From assembly GCA_030180135.1 (NCBI GenBank), contig CM058230.1:23520067-23584066 (forward strand): 64,000 nucleotides of DNA. Reading direction: 5' to 3'. Below are positions 10,540-21,169 of this stretch, piece by piece. This stretch comes from Orychophragmus violaceus (lineage: Eukaryota > Streptophyta > Magnoliopsida > Brassicales > Brassicaceae). The notes under the pieces were generated by a model, which did no database searches, was not told where the DNA came from, and worked only from the letters and a program-made list of their open reading frames with translations. Within the stretch, counting starts at the first letter, position 1. Each line of letters begins with the position of its first letter. A program made the translations under genes and the position numbers.

Positions 10540-12011
10540 CTTCACTTATCCTACAGCTACAGTCCGTGACTCGTGCTTAGGGCTAAGGAGTGGCTTCGTT
10601 AATAGATTAGCAACGTTCTCATTTGTTGAAACTTGCTGAAATACTTAACATCTCTGTCATTTATCTTAAGGTGTTTGGACCTCTGATGTGCAGCTAGTCT
10701 CATCTATGCTGGGAATCACATCAAGTTCATTGACGAACTCTTCTTTCCATACAACCTCTTTCGCCGCTTTCCAAGCTGCGACATGTTCAGTTTAAGTCAT
10801 GGAGTCAGCAACAGTGCCGTGCACCGCCAAAACAAACACAAGATATAACCGGACTGTGACCGGAAATCATCTTTGTCTGTTGGAAACTTGCCTTTCAGAC
10901 TCTATTGACTTATAGCACCTTACTTTCTCCGTAAATCAAGAACTTATCCTTAGTATTCCTCAAATACTTTAGGACATACTTTAGGAAACTTGATTCTTTG
11001 CTGGATTTGACTGGTCTTTATTTGTCTTGCTTAACATTAAAGCAACATCAAACAAGTATGTTTCATGGCATACATGATAGATCCAATTGCCGACGCATAT
11101 GGAATCTAATCCATGCATTTAAGCTCAGCAGTTATCATAGGATACTGTATCTTGCTTAACTTAATGCCATGTGACATTGGCATAAAAACCCTTCTTGGAT
11201 TGCTCAAAATGTGTAGGACTTTGTCAATTTAAGAATCCTGACATTGTCCTACCAGCTCTTTTGGATCTCTATCTTTAAATCCAAAATCCAAGACTTTCGT
11301 GGCTATACCCATGTCAATCACAAAACCGACTCCCAAGCCAGTCCTTTACCGACTGCAGCATTGGGACGTTATATCCGAGAATCAGTATGTCACCGACATA
11401 TACTATGAGAAATGCAATATCGCTCCCACTTATCTATTAGTAAACACACAGTTCCGCTTCGTTCCTGTTCAAGTTAAAACCTTGACTACTTCAACAGAAC
11501 GAAGATTCCAACTCCGATATGTTTGCTTCCATCCATGAATGGATCGATGAAGCTAACTTACATAAAAAATGTAATTTTTCGGAGTCCGGGCTCACTTTCG
11601 CTTCTTTGAATTTCGCAGATTCATCGCTTTCAATGATCATCAGATCATGCGAACTTTCAATGATTATCAGGTTCAACTAATGACGAGAAATCACTCTCGG
11701 ATTAGTAACTGATTCATATCTGCGAACTTCAGGCTCCACAGGTGTAGATTCTACAGAAATCTGTAAATCCTTCCGCTGCTCTCCCTCAATAGATTAAGCA
11801 GCCTCCTGTATTTCTCGAATTTCTTCGAGTTGTACTTTTACTCCCACTGTTCTTCTTTGGAAAGTAACTTCCCTTCTTAGAAAACAGAATGGTCGTAAAA
11901 ATACTTTTTACTCCCACTGTTCTTCTTGGAAAGTAATTTCCTTCTTAGAAAACAGAATGGTCGTAAAAGTACCGAGCCTTGGTTTCCTTAAGAAAACTTC
12001 GAGTTATGCTT
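10540..12011 (-). pseudogene. Remnant RT-RNase H of copia B
   Basis: Homologous to the C-terminal half of pol in element A but not translatable. A deletion of roughly 380 nt (joined near 11560-11590) removes the N-terminal RT block, including the regions that in A read RLVAKGF and DVKTAFLNG. The catalytic YVDD reads YVGD (about 11389-11400). The RNase H region lacks about 27 nt near 10820 and has a TAA where A has TEAEY. All these deletions and the stop are shared with element C; YVGD is B-specific. The interval 11825-12060 repeats the integrase-RT junction three times. Confidence 0.85.
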
Positions 12012-14213
12012 TTACTCCCACTGTTCTTCTTGGAAAATAACTTCCCTTCTTAGAACGTTACAATCCCGGGCAACAAAGATCTTGTTCTCGGAACGTAGAT
12101 AGAAGTAATAAGCCTTGGTTTCCCGTGGATAACCAATGAAGTAGCATTTATCAGATTTTGGTGTAAGCTTATCTGAGATTAATCTCTTAACATAGGCTTC
12201 ACAACCCCAAATTCTTAGATAAGACAGCACTGGAACTTCTCCAGTCCATAATTCATATGGTGTCTTTGCTACTGCTTTTGATGGCGCTCTGTTTAGAGTG
12301 AACACTGCTGTTAGCAGAGCATATCCCCAAAGGGATATTGGAAGGTCTGTGTGACTCATCATAGATCGAACCATATCTAATAAGGTCCGATTTCTCCTCT
12401 CAGACACACCATTCCATTGAGGTGTTCCAGGAGGAGTGAGTTGGGATACGATCCCACACTCTCTCAGATGATCACTGAATTCCTGGCTTAAGTATTCTCC
12501 TCCTCGGTCGGACCGAAGAGCCTTAATGCTTTTGCCAAGTTGGTTCTGTACTTCATTTTGGAATTCTCTGAACTTCTCAAAAGATTCAGACTTATGTTTC
12601 ATTAAATAAACATATCCATACCTACTGAAATCATCAGTGAAGGTAATGAAGTACTGATAGTTTCCTCTTGCATTTGTGGACATTGGGCCACACACATCAG
12701 TGTGTATCAGGCCCAATAATTCACTGGCCCTCTCGTTAGGTTTATTAAAGGGGGCCCGTGTCATTTTGCCCATCATGCATGATTCGCATTTCTCACATGA
12801 CTCAAAGTCAAATGAGCCAAGAAGTCCATTCGAATGGAGCCTCTTGATGCGTTTCTCGCTGATGTGCCCTAAACGACAATGCCATAGAAACGTTCGGTTT
12901 TCCTCATTAGGTTTAAACCGTTTTGTATTAATGTTATAAATTGGCGCGGATTGATCGAGTATGTAAAGCCCATTCGTAAGAGGGGCAGAACCATAGAACA
13001 AATTGTTGCGATTGAAGGAACATAATTTATTCTTAACTGAAAAATCATAACCTTCCAAATCCAACAAAGAAATTGAAATAATATTTCTGCTTATAGCAGG
13101 TACAAAATAACAATTATTCAGTTCTAAAATCAATCCCGAAGGTAAAGACAACAAGTATGTGCCTACAGCTAGTGCTGAAACTTTCGCTCCATTCCCAACT
13201 CGCAGCTCCACTTGTCCTTGCTTCAGCCTTCTACTGTTGCTGAGTGCCTGCATATTAGTACAAATATGAGCCCCACAACCAGTATCCATGACCCATGAGG
13301 TATTATCAGAAGTAGTTGTATTAACTTCTATAACAAAAATACCTGATGAAGAAGTCTCGAAAGTCTTCTTCTTCAATTCCTTTAGACCTTCCTGGAATTT
13401 CTTACAATCTCTTCTCCAATGCCCCAGTTCTTTGCAGAACCTGCACATGTCAGTTGGCCCAGCCTTGGACTTGGGCTTGGGCTTTGGCGTGTCCTTGTCC
13501 GCGACATGGACAGCCTTGGCCGCTCCCTTATCCTTAGCAGAGGATTTCTTAAACCCCTTGCCCTTTTGCACCATAAGCACATTGGGGTCCTTGGCGGTTT
13601 TCCTCAAGTTGGGCTCTGCAGTCTTGAGCATTCCGTGAAGCTCAGGTAGTGTCTTACTCAAGCCATGCATGTTAAAGTTCAGAATGAACTGATCATAGCT
13701 TGCAGGTAAAGACTGCAGAATGATGTCGCAGGCAAGTTCCTGGCTGATTGGGCAGTCGAGTTTCTGAAGATGATCGAGATAACCCATCATCTTCAAGACA
13801 TGAGGACTCACTGCCGCATTCGCAGCCAACTTACAGTCCAAGAGGTTCTTGACTGTCTGGAACCTCTCGGTCCTAGCCTGCTCCTGAAAAAGCGATTTCA
13901 GGCTTGCCATGATCTCGATTGGAGACAATACACTTTCGAACTGTTTTTGCAGCTCAGGAGTCATTGTCACCAACATCAGGCAATAAACATCATTTTCATC
14001 TGACGAATGCTTTTCCCAAGCATTGTGCAGAGTCCTGGCAGCATTGGCAAGAGGCCTCTCGGGGAGGGGATCTCGAAGGACATAATCCTTCTTCTCCTGC
14101 TTGAGGACCAGCCTCAAGTTCCTTGACCATGTCAGGAAGTTCGTTCCAGTCAGCTTCTCCTTCTCGAGAACAGACCGGATCGAGAATGTGTTTTGTGTGC
14201 TTGTAGTAGTCAT
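12012..14213 (-). CDS. Copia gag-protease-integrase polyprotein (element B)
   Basis: 733 residues in one open frame. Gag occupies roughly residues 1-210 (TWSRNLRLVLKQEKKDYVL), followed by a CCHC zinc knuckle CRFCKELGHWRRDC, protease with active site WVMDTGCGAH (DTG), integrase zinc-binding HHCC (HCRLGH...CEKCESC) and integrase core with the expected acidic residues (HTDVCGP, SDRGGEYLS). The start is the ATG two bases after a TTTCAG acceptor-like site. The frame ends QEEQWE at TAA because of a one-base shift just before the RT domain; in element A the frame is lost at the same place by a different event. Gag and integrase look functional and could act in trans. The product would assemble cytoplasmic particles and integrate cDNA in the nucleus. 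Confidence 0.9.
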   Translation of the reverse strand: MTTTSTQNTFSIRSVLEKEKLTGTNFLTWSRNLRLVLKQEKKDYVLRDPLPERPLANAARTLHNAWEKHSSDENDVYCLMLVTMTPELQKQFESVLSPIEIMASLKSLFQEQARTERFQTVKNLLDCKLAANAAVSPHVLKMMGYLDHLQKLDCPISQELACDIILQSLPASYDQFILNFNMHGLSKTLPELHGMLKTAEPNLRKTAKDPNVLMVQKGKGFKKSSAKDKGAAKAVHVADKDTPKPKPKSKAGPTDMCRFCKELGHWRRDCKKFQEGLKELKKKTFETSSSGIFVIEVNTTTSDNTSWVMDTGCGAHICTNMQALSNSRRLKQGQVELRVGNGAKVSALAVGTYLLSLPSGLILELNNCYFVPAISRNIISISLLDLEGYDFSVKNKLCSFNRNNLFYGSAPLTNGLYILDQSAPIYNINTKRFKPNEENRTFLWHCRLGHISEKRIKRLHSNGLLGSFDFESCEKCESCMMGKMTRAPFNKPNERASELLGLIHTDVCGPMSTNARGNYQYFITFTDDFSRYGYVYLMKHKSESFEKFREFQNEVQNQLGKSIKALRSDRGGEYLSQEFSDHLRECGIVSQLTPPGTPQWNGVSERRNRTLLDMVRSMMSHTDLPISLWGYALLTAVFTLNRAPSKAVAKTPYELWTGEVPVLSYLRIWGCEAYVKRLISDKLTPKSDKCYFIGYPRETKAYYFYLRSENKIFVARDCNVLRREVIFQEEQWE

Positions 14214-14215
14214 AT

Positions 14216-15763
14216 CTGAAATATATAAATAAAAAGGTTATTAGTTATTATGTTCAAAATGACTAATCTCGTATTAAAATTTAATATGATTAATCACGCA
14301 TTATATTCAATAACATAAGTTACCCTCAATAGAATATAATGATTCCAAGATCCACATATAACTAAGATTAAAGTGGGCCACTGGCCGTCACCAAACCTTA
14401 GCTTATATCGGTAAGCCCTATATCGGCTAATTATATCCGTGATATAATTCTTGGTTGTGAATCTGGGCCCGAGGCCCAATCCACTCTGATGTCTCAAGGC
14501 CCGGGACTCCCGATGGCCTAGTCAAGAAAACCAGACTATACAGTCATGTAATCATTAATGTCTGGGACTCCCAATGACATTTATGAATCACAAACTGTCT
14601 TACTCACGCAAAAGCAGACATCCTCACACTGTAAGGCCATGAATGCAATTGAATGGGCTTTGACAGCTGACATAGTCTGGACAAGACATCCAACGCTTGA
14701 TATTATTTGAGGTTCGTAGGTTTATTAAAATTCATTCCCAAAATAGAAAATTACTATTTCGGGAAACTTTCTATTTTTGGAAACCTACTATTTTTGGAAA
14801 CTTTCTAAAATTGGAAACTTTCTAAAACCGGAAACTTTCTAACTTTAGAAATTTCTTTAAAATCCAAAACCCGCAAACTCAGAAACTTCTATTTTAAGAA
14901 ACTTTCTAATTTCAAAATTTCGGAAATTTTAATTTAAAATCGACTTTATAATTTTATAAAATAAATTTTAAATTAATCTGAAGAAAGACTCAAATAATTG
15001 GCCCAATTGTTTTAACTTCTTGGCCCGAGGCCCAAGAATTGGTCCATGTCCAAGACATGACCCAATTGTCCAATTAATTGACATAACCGGTCTGGTTCAT
15101 TAAAACTGGTCTAACCAAGTTTTAATTACTACGATGACCACAATTGTCAACCGGTTATTTACTAAACCGGAATCTCTCAATTTATTTGGTCCAACCAAAT
15201 CAAATTAGAAATTCCTGGTTTAGGCACTAAATCCAATATTTCTTTCGACATTGGATTTCTTATCCCGGTTTAACCAGATTTAATAAAAATATTAAAATCT
15301 GTTTATTAAACCAGAACGATGATTTTAATTAAGTTAAACCGAGCCAAAACCCTAACCGCATCGATCGATGCTCACAGCATCGATCCTGCAACGATCGTTC
15401 ATCGATCCTGCATCGATCGATGCTCTCACGTGTGCACGAACGGTTATCAGGTTTGGCCGAGAGATTCTCGTGAGATCCATGCGATCGTTTGAACGATCCA
15501 TGCGATCGCGGTCAATCTCTCGCGACTGCAACGATCGATCCTTGCATTGCATCGATCGATGCAATGCGATCTCAGTCGATGCAAAATCAGTTTAGATCAC
15601 ATACCAAATCAATATAGTTTGGTCATGCGATTTTTAAACAGTTTGTTTAGGATTCAATTCTTGTTTCTTAAGTGATTTATCTTATCAGTAGTTGATTCAA
15701 AACACTTCTAAACAAGAAAACAGTCCTAAACATGAATCTAAACAAGAAAAACCAGAACCTAAA
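14216..15763 (-). other. Long leader / candidate intron of copia B
   Basis: About 1.5 kb without coding between gag and the primer site. Its gag end is a CAG acceptor (14216-14218 on the plus strand). A matching donor AACAG|GTATAA lies in the 5' LTR at 15884, so splicing would remove the whole leader. The stretch 15358-15590 is packed with TCGA|TCGA dyads; four successive centres (15383.5, 15394.5, 15405.5, 15416.5) are exactly 11 bp apart. The rest is AT-rich with repeated GAAACTTTC blocks, as in A and C. Confidence 0.6.
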
Positions 15764-15775
15764 GCTCTGATACCA
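15764..15775 (-). other. Primer-binding site of copia B
   Basis: Minus-strand TGGTATCAGAGC, complementary to the initiator tRNA-Met 3' end, one base from the 5' LTR. Confidence 0.92.
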
Positions 15776-15776
15776 C

Positions 15777-16449
15777 TGTTGGAACGTTTAGATTAATCCT
15801 GATTCAATTCCAGATTCAGATTATCCTAAACATGCGATCTAGGTTCTTCTCAGAATAGAAACAAATGATGATCTCACCTTATACCTGTTATTGCAGCGGA
15901 AGAAGATGGTATGTCTGAGATCAGAGAAACACCGAGGGATGAATCCTCCAAAGGTTCACACACGCTTTCACAGGAAACAGCTGCTAGACCACAAGGGGAA
16001 CTCGGCGCAGAGAGAGAGAGTTTACGGCTCAAGTATTAGGGTTAATCAGTCTGAAACTCGAGTTTTATGACACAAAACTCGTCCTGTTCCGTTTGGGCCA
16101 TTTGGCCCAAATACCAATTAACTCGTCGGTGTTTGCGCACTGCATCGATCGTTGCACCTTATGCATCGATCGATGCACAGTGGCTAAACCTTTTATTCTC
16201 TCTAAGTACAGTAAATGCCTAGCACTTTTACTGTACTTCTGCTAAACCGTTCCTACACATTTTCCTGTTAGCTTAGGCGTGTGACCCATATGGGATCATA
16301 TAATAAAGGCAATAAGTCCAAGACTTATAGATCATGAGCGGACTCTAGCAAGCCATCATGACCCCCAGCATTATATGACTTATGTCTGATTATTGACATA
16401 CTCTTACTTTCTAGAGACAGTACCGAGATTACTGGACACAATTCCAACA
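15777..16449 (-). repeat. 5' LTR of copia B
   Basis: 673 bp, same length as the 3' LTR. Dyads at 16141-16156 and 16162-16177. The LTR contains the candidate splice donor CCGCTGCAATAACAG|GTATA, a context also found in the LTRs of A, C and I. Confidence 0.95.
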
Positions 16450-16549
16450 ATATATATATATATATATATATTGAATGAATGTAAAATTGTATTCAAACAA
16501 AAAAAAACGTTTTTACATCAAGTGCATAAAGATGTTTGTTTGTAGTTTA
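16450..16549 (-). other. 3' tail of LINE F
   Basis: AT microsatellite and T/A-rich sequence that continue across copia E into the LINE at 21125. On the minus strand it follows the LINE stop codon, as a LINE 3' UTR would. Confidence 0.55.
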
Positions 16550-16677
16550 TGTAATAGAGAGAATTGGATGATTATTATTGACTGCTGTAATTACAATATA
16601 TAGAGTTACAGGAGATGCTAGAGTCTAGGTTATAACTAATTACAAAGTTCTCCTTTCCATAAGTATACATCTCTACA
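16550..16677 (-). repeat. 3' LTR of copia E
   Basis: 128 bp, TGTAATAGAG...ATCTCTACA, matching 20997-21124 without visible difference. Confidence 0.95.
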
Positions 16678-16684
16678 CGCCCCC

Positions 16685-19600
16685 TCAAGATGGAGTAACT
16701 TGAGTTACACCAATCTTGCCATTCATATCGAGAAATCTTGGTCTTGGTAATGGTTTAGTCAATGAATCGGCTAGCTGATCTTTCGATGAGACATGAACCA
16801 CTCTAAGAAGGCCTGATTGAATGAGTTCACTGATGTAGTGATAATCAAGTGCTAAGTGTTTCATTCTTGAATGAAACACCGGGTTTGCACATAGGTAAGT
16901 GGCACCGACATTGTCGCAATATATCACAGGTGGAGCAGTGGGCTTGATGCCAAGTTCGGAGAGCAGTGAACTCACCCATCGCACCTCTGTTGCTGTTGCT
17001 GAAACTGCAAGATATTCCGCTTCGGTGGATGAACGTGCGACACCCTTTTGTTTCTTTGATGTCCAGGATATAGGTGTAGTGCCGAGATAAACAATGTACC
17101 CATTTGTTGAGACGAAATCGTCCGTATCTCCTGCCCAATCCGCGTCCGAGTATGCATGTAAGGTCGAGGGTGAATTGCGACGGATTGTAACTACATGGGT
17201 CAATGTACCAGCAAGGTAGCGGAGGACTCTTTTTGCGGCCTGCCAATGAAGATCTGTTGGAGCGTGCATAAACTGGGACAAGCGATTGACGCTATAGGCA
17301 ATGTCTGGTCGGGTAAACGCCAAGTATTGCAGACTTCCTACAACCATACGATACTGTTTCGCATCAGTAAGAGATGTACCAGATCGCAGAGATAGTTTTG
17401 GAGTTGGAGACATCGGCGTGGCGACAGTTTTGGCTTCCAAAATCTTTGTTTTCTCTAGCAAATCAATGATATACTTTTTCTGCATCATGTGAAGACCATT
17501 TGGTGTTTGAATCACCTCTATCCCAAGAAAATACGTCAAATCATAAGGTTCCTTTAGCGAGAATTGTTTGGACAGACTTGCGATAAATCCAGTGACCAGT
17601 GCCGGTCTGCTTCCTGTGACGATAATGTCGTCGACGTAAACCAGTGTGTATAATTGGTCATTCCCACTCAAGTAGATGAAGACCGATGTGTCCGCGACAG
17701 AATTTCGAAATCCCAGCTTTTGAAGATAATTTCTGAGCTCCTGGTACCAAGCGCGTGGCGCTTGCTTTAGTCCGTATAGTGCCTTGCGTAGTTTCCAGAC
17801 ATCGTTGGGTCGATCACGATCTATATATCCTGGAGGTTGAGAGACGTACACCTCTTCTGTCAGCTTGCCTTGAAGAAATGCGTTGTTGACGTCCAATTGT
17901 TGAATCAACCATGACTGTGTGACAGCGAGATGGAGAATAACGCGAATAGATACCGACTTTACCACCGGACTAAAGGTTTCAGAGTAGTCTTGGCCATAAT
18001 TTTGATTGAATCCACGTGCCACCAATCGCGCTTTGTACCTGTCAATAGCACCACTTGGCAAATATTTCACAGTAAATATCCACTTAGTCGAGATGATGTT
18101 TTGACCTGGTTTTTGAGGCACCAACTCAAACGTCTGATTTCGTAACTGAGCATTGAGCTCAGCATCCATTGCTTGGCGAAAGTTCTTGTCTCACAGGGCT
18201 TGGGTAACTGTTGTTGGGATTGGTGGTTGTGGTTTTGTGGTGATAGCGGTGAAGGACTGTTTGCTTCGGGTGGACATAGGGTGAGTGTTTGGTGGTCGGA
18301 TTTTGGTAGTTTGAGGTCTGGTTCGTTTTCTAGAGGGAGCAGGTTTGGGTGGTATCTGAACAGGGTTGTTATTTGGCTGGACAGTGGTAGGAACAGGTTC
18401 GATTTGGGCTGTAGGTATTGTGTTTAGTACCTGTGTTGTAGAGGACATTGGCTGTGGAGTAGGGGCTGGTCGTGGTCGGCGTTGGTATGTCTTTAGAGGT
18501 CGGGCTGGTTGCTGTGTCGATCGTGCTTGCTGGTGAAGGCCTGAGCTCAGGGGCGCGCTAGACGATGGTTGTACGAGTGGTGGTGAGGTGTACGGGACGA
18601 TGGTATGTGGGTGTTTCTGAGGTTGGGTAATAGTTGGGACTTCGAGAGTTGATGGTTCAGGTTCAGCAAATGGGAATCGTGTCTCCACAAATTGAACATG
18701 CCGTGACGTGTATATGCGACCAGACGGACGATGGAGGCAAAGGTAAGCGCTTTGAGTCAGTGAGTATCCCATAAACACACACGGCAATGATCTTTCGTCT
18801 AGCTTGTTGGTGGTATATGGTCTTAACCACGGAAAGCAGAGACAACCGAAAATCTTGAGCTTGAGGTAATTTGGTGGTTGGTCGAAGAGCTTGTGGTATG
18901 GTGATTCGTTATGAAGCACGGCTGTGGGTAAACGGTTTATGAGGTATACGGCAGTGGCAAAAGCGTAGGGCCAATGTTGCTTGGGAATGGAAGCTTGATG
19001 TAGTAGAGTTAGACCGGTTTCCACAATATGCCGGTGTTTACGTTCCGCTATACCGTTGTGCTCCGGTGTATGTGGTGGAGAAGTAAGGTGTGATATCCCA
19101 TGCTTCAGGAGGAACGAGCGAAGCGCTATATACTCGCCCCCGTTGTCTGTGTACAAGGTGCGAATTTGAGCTTGAAACCTCTTTTCCACCAATGCTTTGA
19201 AGGACATAAATGTTTCTCAAACATCTGACTTTTGCTTGAGGGGATAAAACCATGTATAGCGAGTATGATGGTCCACAAAGATGACATAGTAGCGGAAGTT
19301 ATCAGGTGAAATCAAAGGAGACATCCATACATCGGAATACACATACTCAAGAGGGTGTTTGGAGACAATAGTGTTTGAAGAGAAAGGTAATTTGTGGCTT
19401 TTATTAATGAAACATGAAGAACATGGAAACTGTTTATTAGAAGATTCAGAACATGGAATAGAAAATCGAGACAATATAGAATGTAAAACAGGTGGTGATG
19501 GGTGGCCAAGTCTAGAATGCCATGATGGAAGTGTTGTTTTTGGTGTTGGGGAAGCAAGGAAGGTTGCGGGTTTGGGTTGCGGTATTGGCCACTCGTACAA

Positions 19601-20911
19601 CTCGTCTTTAGTTCTCCCTTGGAGTAAGCGGGCCCCCGTTCTGAGGTCCTTCACCTGAAAAGATGCGGGAAAGAATTCCACAGATACTTGATTAGCATTG
19701 CACAATCGATACACAGAGATAAGGTTCTTATGGAGATTGGGTATGTAAAGAACGTTATTTAAAAGTAAAGGACGAGTTTGAGTAGAGAATAAGGTGGAAC
19801 CGGTATGGGATACTGCGAGAGTTGAACCATCAGCAATGGTGACCTCTTCTCCACCATTGTAAAGTTGATGAAGGGAGAGGTTGTTCAGATCGCTAGTGAG
19901 ATGGTGCGTCGCACCAGAGTCGAGGAGCCATTGACTGGAATCAGCCTGTGGAATCGAGGCAAGATGAGCTCGTGGCTGCCAAGAAGAGCTACTGCCTGAA
20001 GGACGACTGTCGCGGGAAGCCTGGAGCTGAGAGCATGTGCGTGCGCTGTGTCCGTAGACACTACAAATCTGACACCGGCCTTGATATCCTCTAGTTTGAA
20101 ACTGTTGGTTGTGGCGAGGTGTCGCAGCTTGACCCGAACGGTTGTAGTTGTTCCGATTCTGAGAGTTGTAGCTGTTGTTAGAGTAGTTCCTTTTGTTGAA
20201 GGAGCTGTTTTTGTTGTTGTAAGGGCGGACAGAGGCAGCATTAGCTGTGACTGGCGTGGATGAGGCAGAGACGAGAGTCGTCTGAAGCTTGACCTCGTGA
20301 TTGATCAGCTTTTCATGAATCTCTGTCAACGTCGGGGCAGTATCACGACTCTCGATTTGATCCACAACGGTCTTGTAGTCTTCAGACACGCCTTCAAGTA
20401 CATACTGAATTTGATCTTCAAGGTCAACTGCTTTCCCAAGGAGTGCAAGCTGATCAAATCTGGTCACCAGACCCTGAAAATATTGATTCACAGTTTTGTC
20501 ACCTTTGCTCCAGCTCTTGAGTTGTTGTCTGATCTGCAGAATATGCCCACGGCTTGGCTTAGCGTATGTTGAGGTCAACTGAGTCCAGATCTGAGCTGAC
20601 GTTGTGGTGGTGGAGAGTATTGGCTGAATTGAGGTTGAGATGGCGCCAAGTAACGCACTGTACACAAGTCGATCTTGCCGCTTGTAGATCGTGTATTCTG
20701 GGTTTGGGACAATACCATTGTTGGTATTGATCGTCATGGGTGGGATGACTGCGGTGCCGTCGATGAACCCAGAGAGATCGTAACCATCAAGCAAGGCTTT
20801 CACTTGACGGCTCCACATCAGAAAATTCGAGTCTGTGAGCTTTGTCACGTTCGTCATATTGACGTTGAAGAGTGTTCGATCAGCAACAACAATATGCTCG
20901 TTGTGTGCCAT
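16685..20911 (-). pseudogene. Copia E gag-pol with two in-frame TGA stops
   Basis: One frame spans the element, from ATG 20911 to the stop at 16685, broken only by TGA at 19217-19219 (after PLKQKSDV in integrase) and TGA at 18191-18193 (before the RT domain). Domains in order: copia gag (NFLMWSRQVKALLDGYDL), zinc knuckle CQICSVYGHSARTC, protease LLDSGATHH, integrase HHCC (HSRLGHP...CSSC) and core (YTDNGGEYI, HTPEHNGIAERKHRH), a proline-rich linker, RT (KARLVARGFNQ, LVYVDDIIVTGS) and RNase H (YSDADWAGD, STEAEYLAVS). All catalytic motifs are present. The second stop could be a CGA-to-TGA change, as expected from deamination of a methylated C. With identical LTRs, the stops must be very recent or the copy moved in trans. 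Confidence 0.9.
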
Positions 20912-20984
20912 TGAAAAGAGAAGGTTAACGAGAGAAGTAAAGAAGAGAGACGACGGCTAGTCGTGAAAAATTTAGGTATCGAAG

Positions 20985-20996
20985 GCTCTGATACCA
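20985..20996 (-). other. Primer-binding site of copia E
   Basis: Minus-strand TGGTATCAGAGC, immediately against the 5' LTR. Confidence 0.92.
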
Positions 20997-21124
20997 TGTA
21001 ATAGAGAGAATTGGATGATTATTATTGACTGCTGTAATTACAATATATAGAGTTACAGGAGATGCTAGAGTCTAGGTTATAACTAATTACAAAGTTCTCC
21101 TTTCCATAAGTATACATCTCTACA
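20997..21124 (-). repeat. 5' LTR of copia E
   Basis: 128-bp partner of 16550-16677, followed by target-site copy GTTTA at 21125-21129. Confidence 0.95.
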
Positions 21125-21169
21125 GTTTATAGAAGTGGCCTATGAAAGAATGAAAGAATCAATGAAAGA

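Larger units (their letters stand above)
9001..16449 (-). mobile_element. Copia element B (young, mosaic, RT-defective)
   Basis: 7449 bp on the minus strand, with 673-bp LTRs, TSD ATATA (8996-9000 and 16450-16454), primer site for initiator tRNA-Met and a polypurine tract. By eye the LTRs differ at about one position (9588 T versus 16370 C region), so insertion was very recent. The gag-protease-integrase half is intact and very close to element A. The RT-RNase H half is deleted and nonsense-ridden and closely matches element C. It therefore depends on a helper for reverse transcription. It landed in an AT microsatellite at the 3' end of LINE F. Confidence 0.93.
16550..21124 (-). mobile_element. 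Copia element E (compact, young)
   Basis: 4575 bp with unusually short 128-bp LTRs that look identical by eye, TSD GTTTA (16545-16549 and 21125-21129), primer site at 20985-20996 directly against the 5' LTR, and polypurine tract CTTGAGGGGGCG at 16678-16689 on the minus strand. A single gag-pol frame fills the interior, with only about 85 nt of leader. It inserted into the 3' UTR of LINE F. It has no dyad motifs, unlike A, B, C, I and the Athilas. Confidence 0.95.

Noticed and set aside
11299..11538. Plus-strand 79-residue frame, also present near 36533-36772.
   Set aside because: It is antisense to the decayed RT of B and C; its presence in both reflects shared ancestry.
12676..12939. Plus-strand 87-residue frame (and its counterpart 42071-42334 on the minus strand).
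   Set aside because: Antisense shadow of the conserved integrase region in B and A.
15358..15590. Repeated short motif considered as a CRISPR-like array or satellite.
   Set aside because: Units are 8-16 bp palindromes with variable spacers and lie in a plant retrotransposon leader; no CRISPR features.
18173..18427. Tryptophan/glycine-rich plus-strand frame.
   Set aside because: Antisense of the proline-rich integrase-RT linker of copia E.
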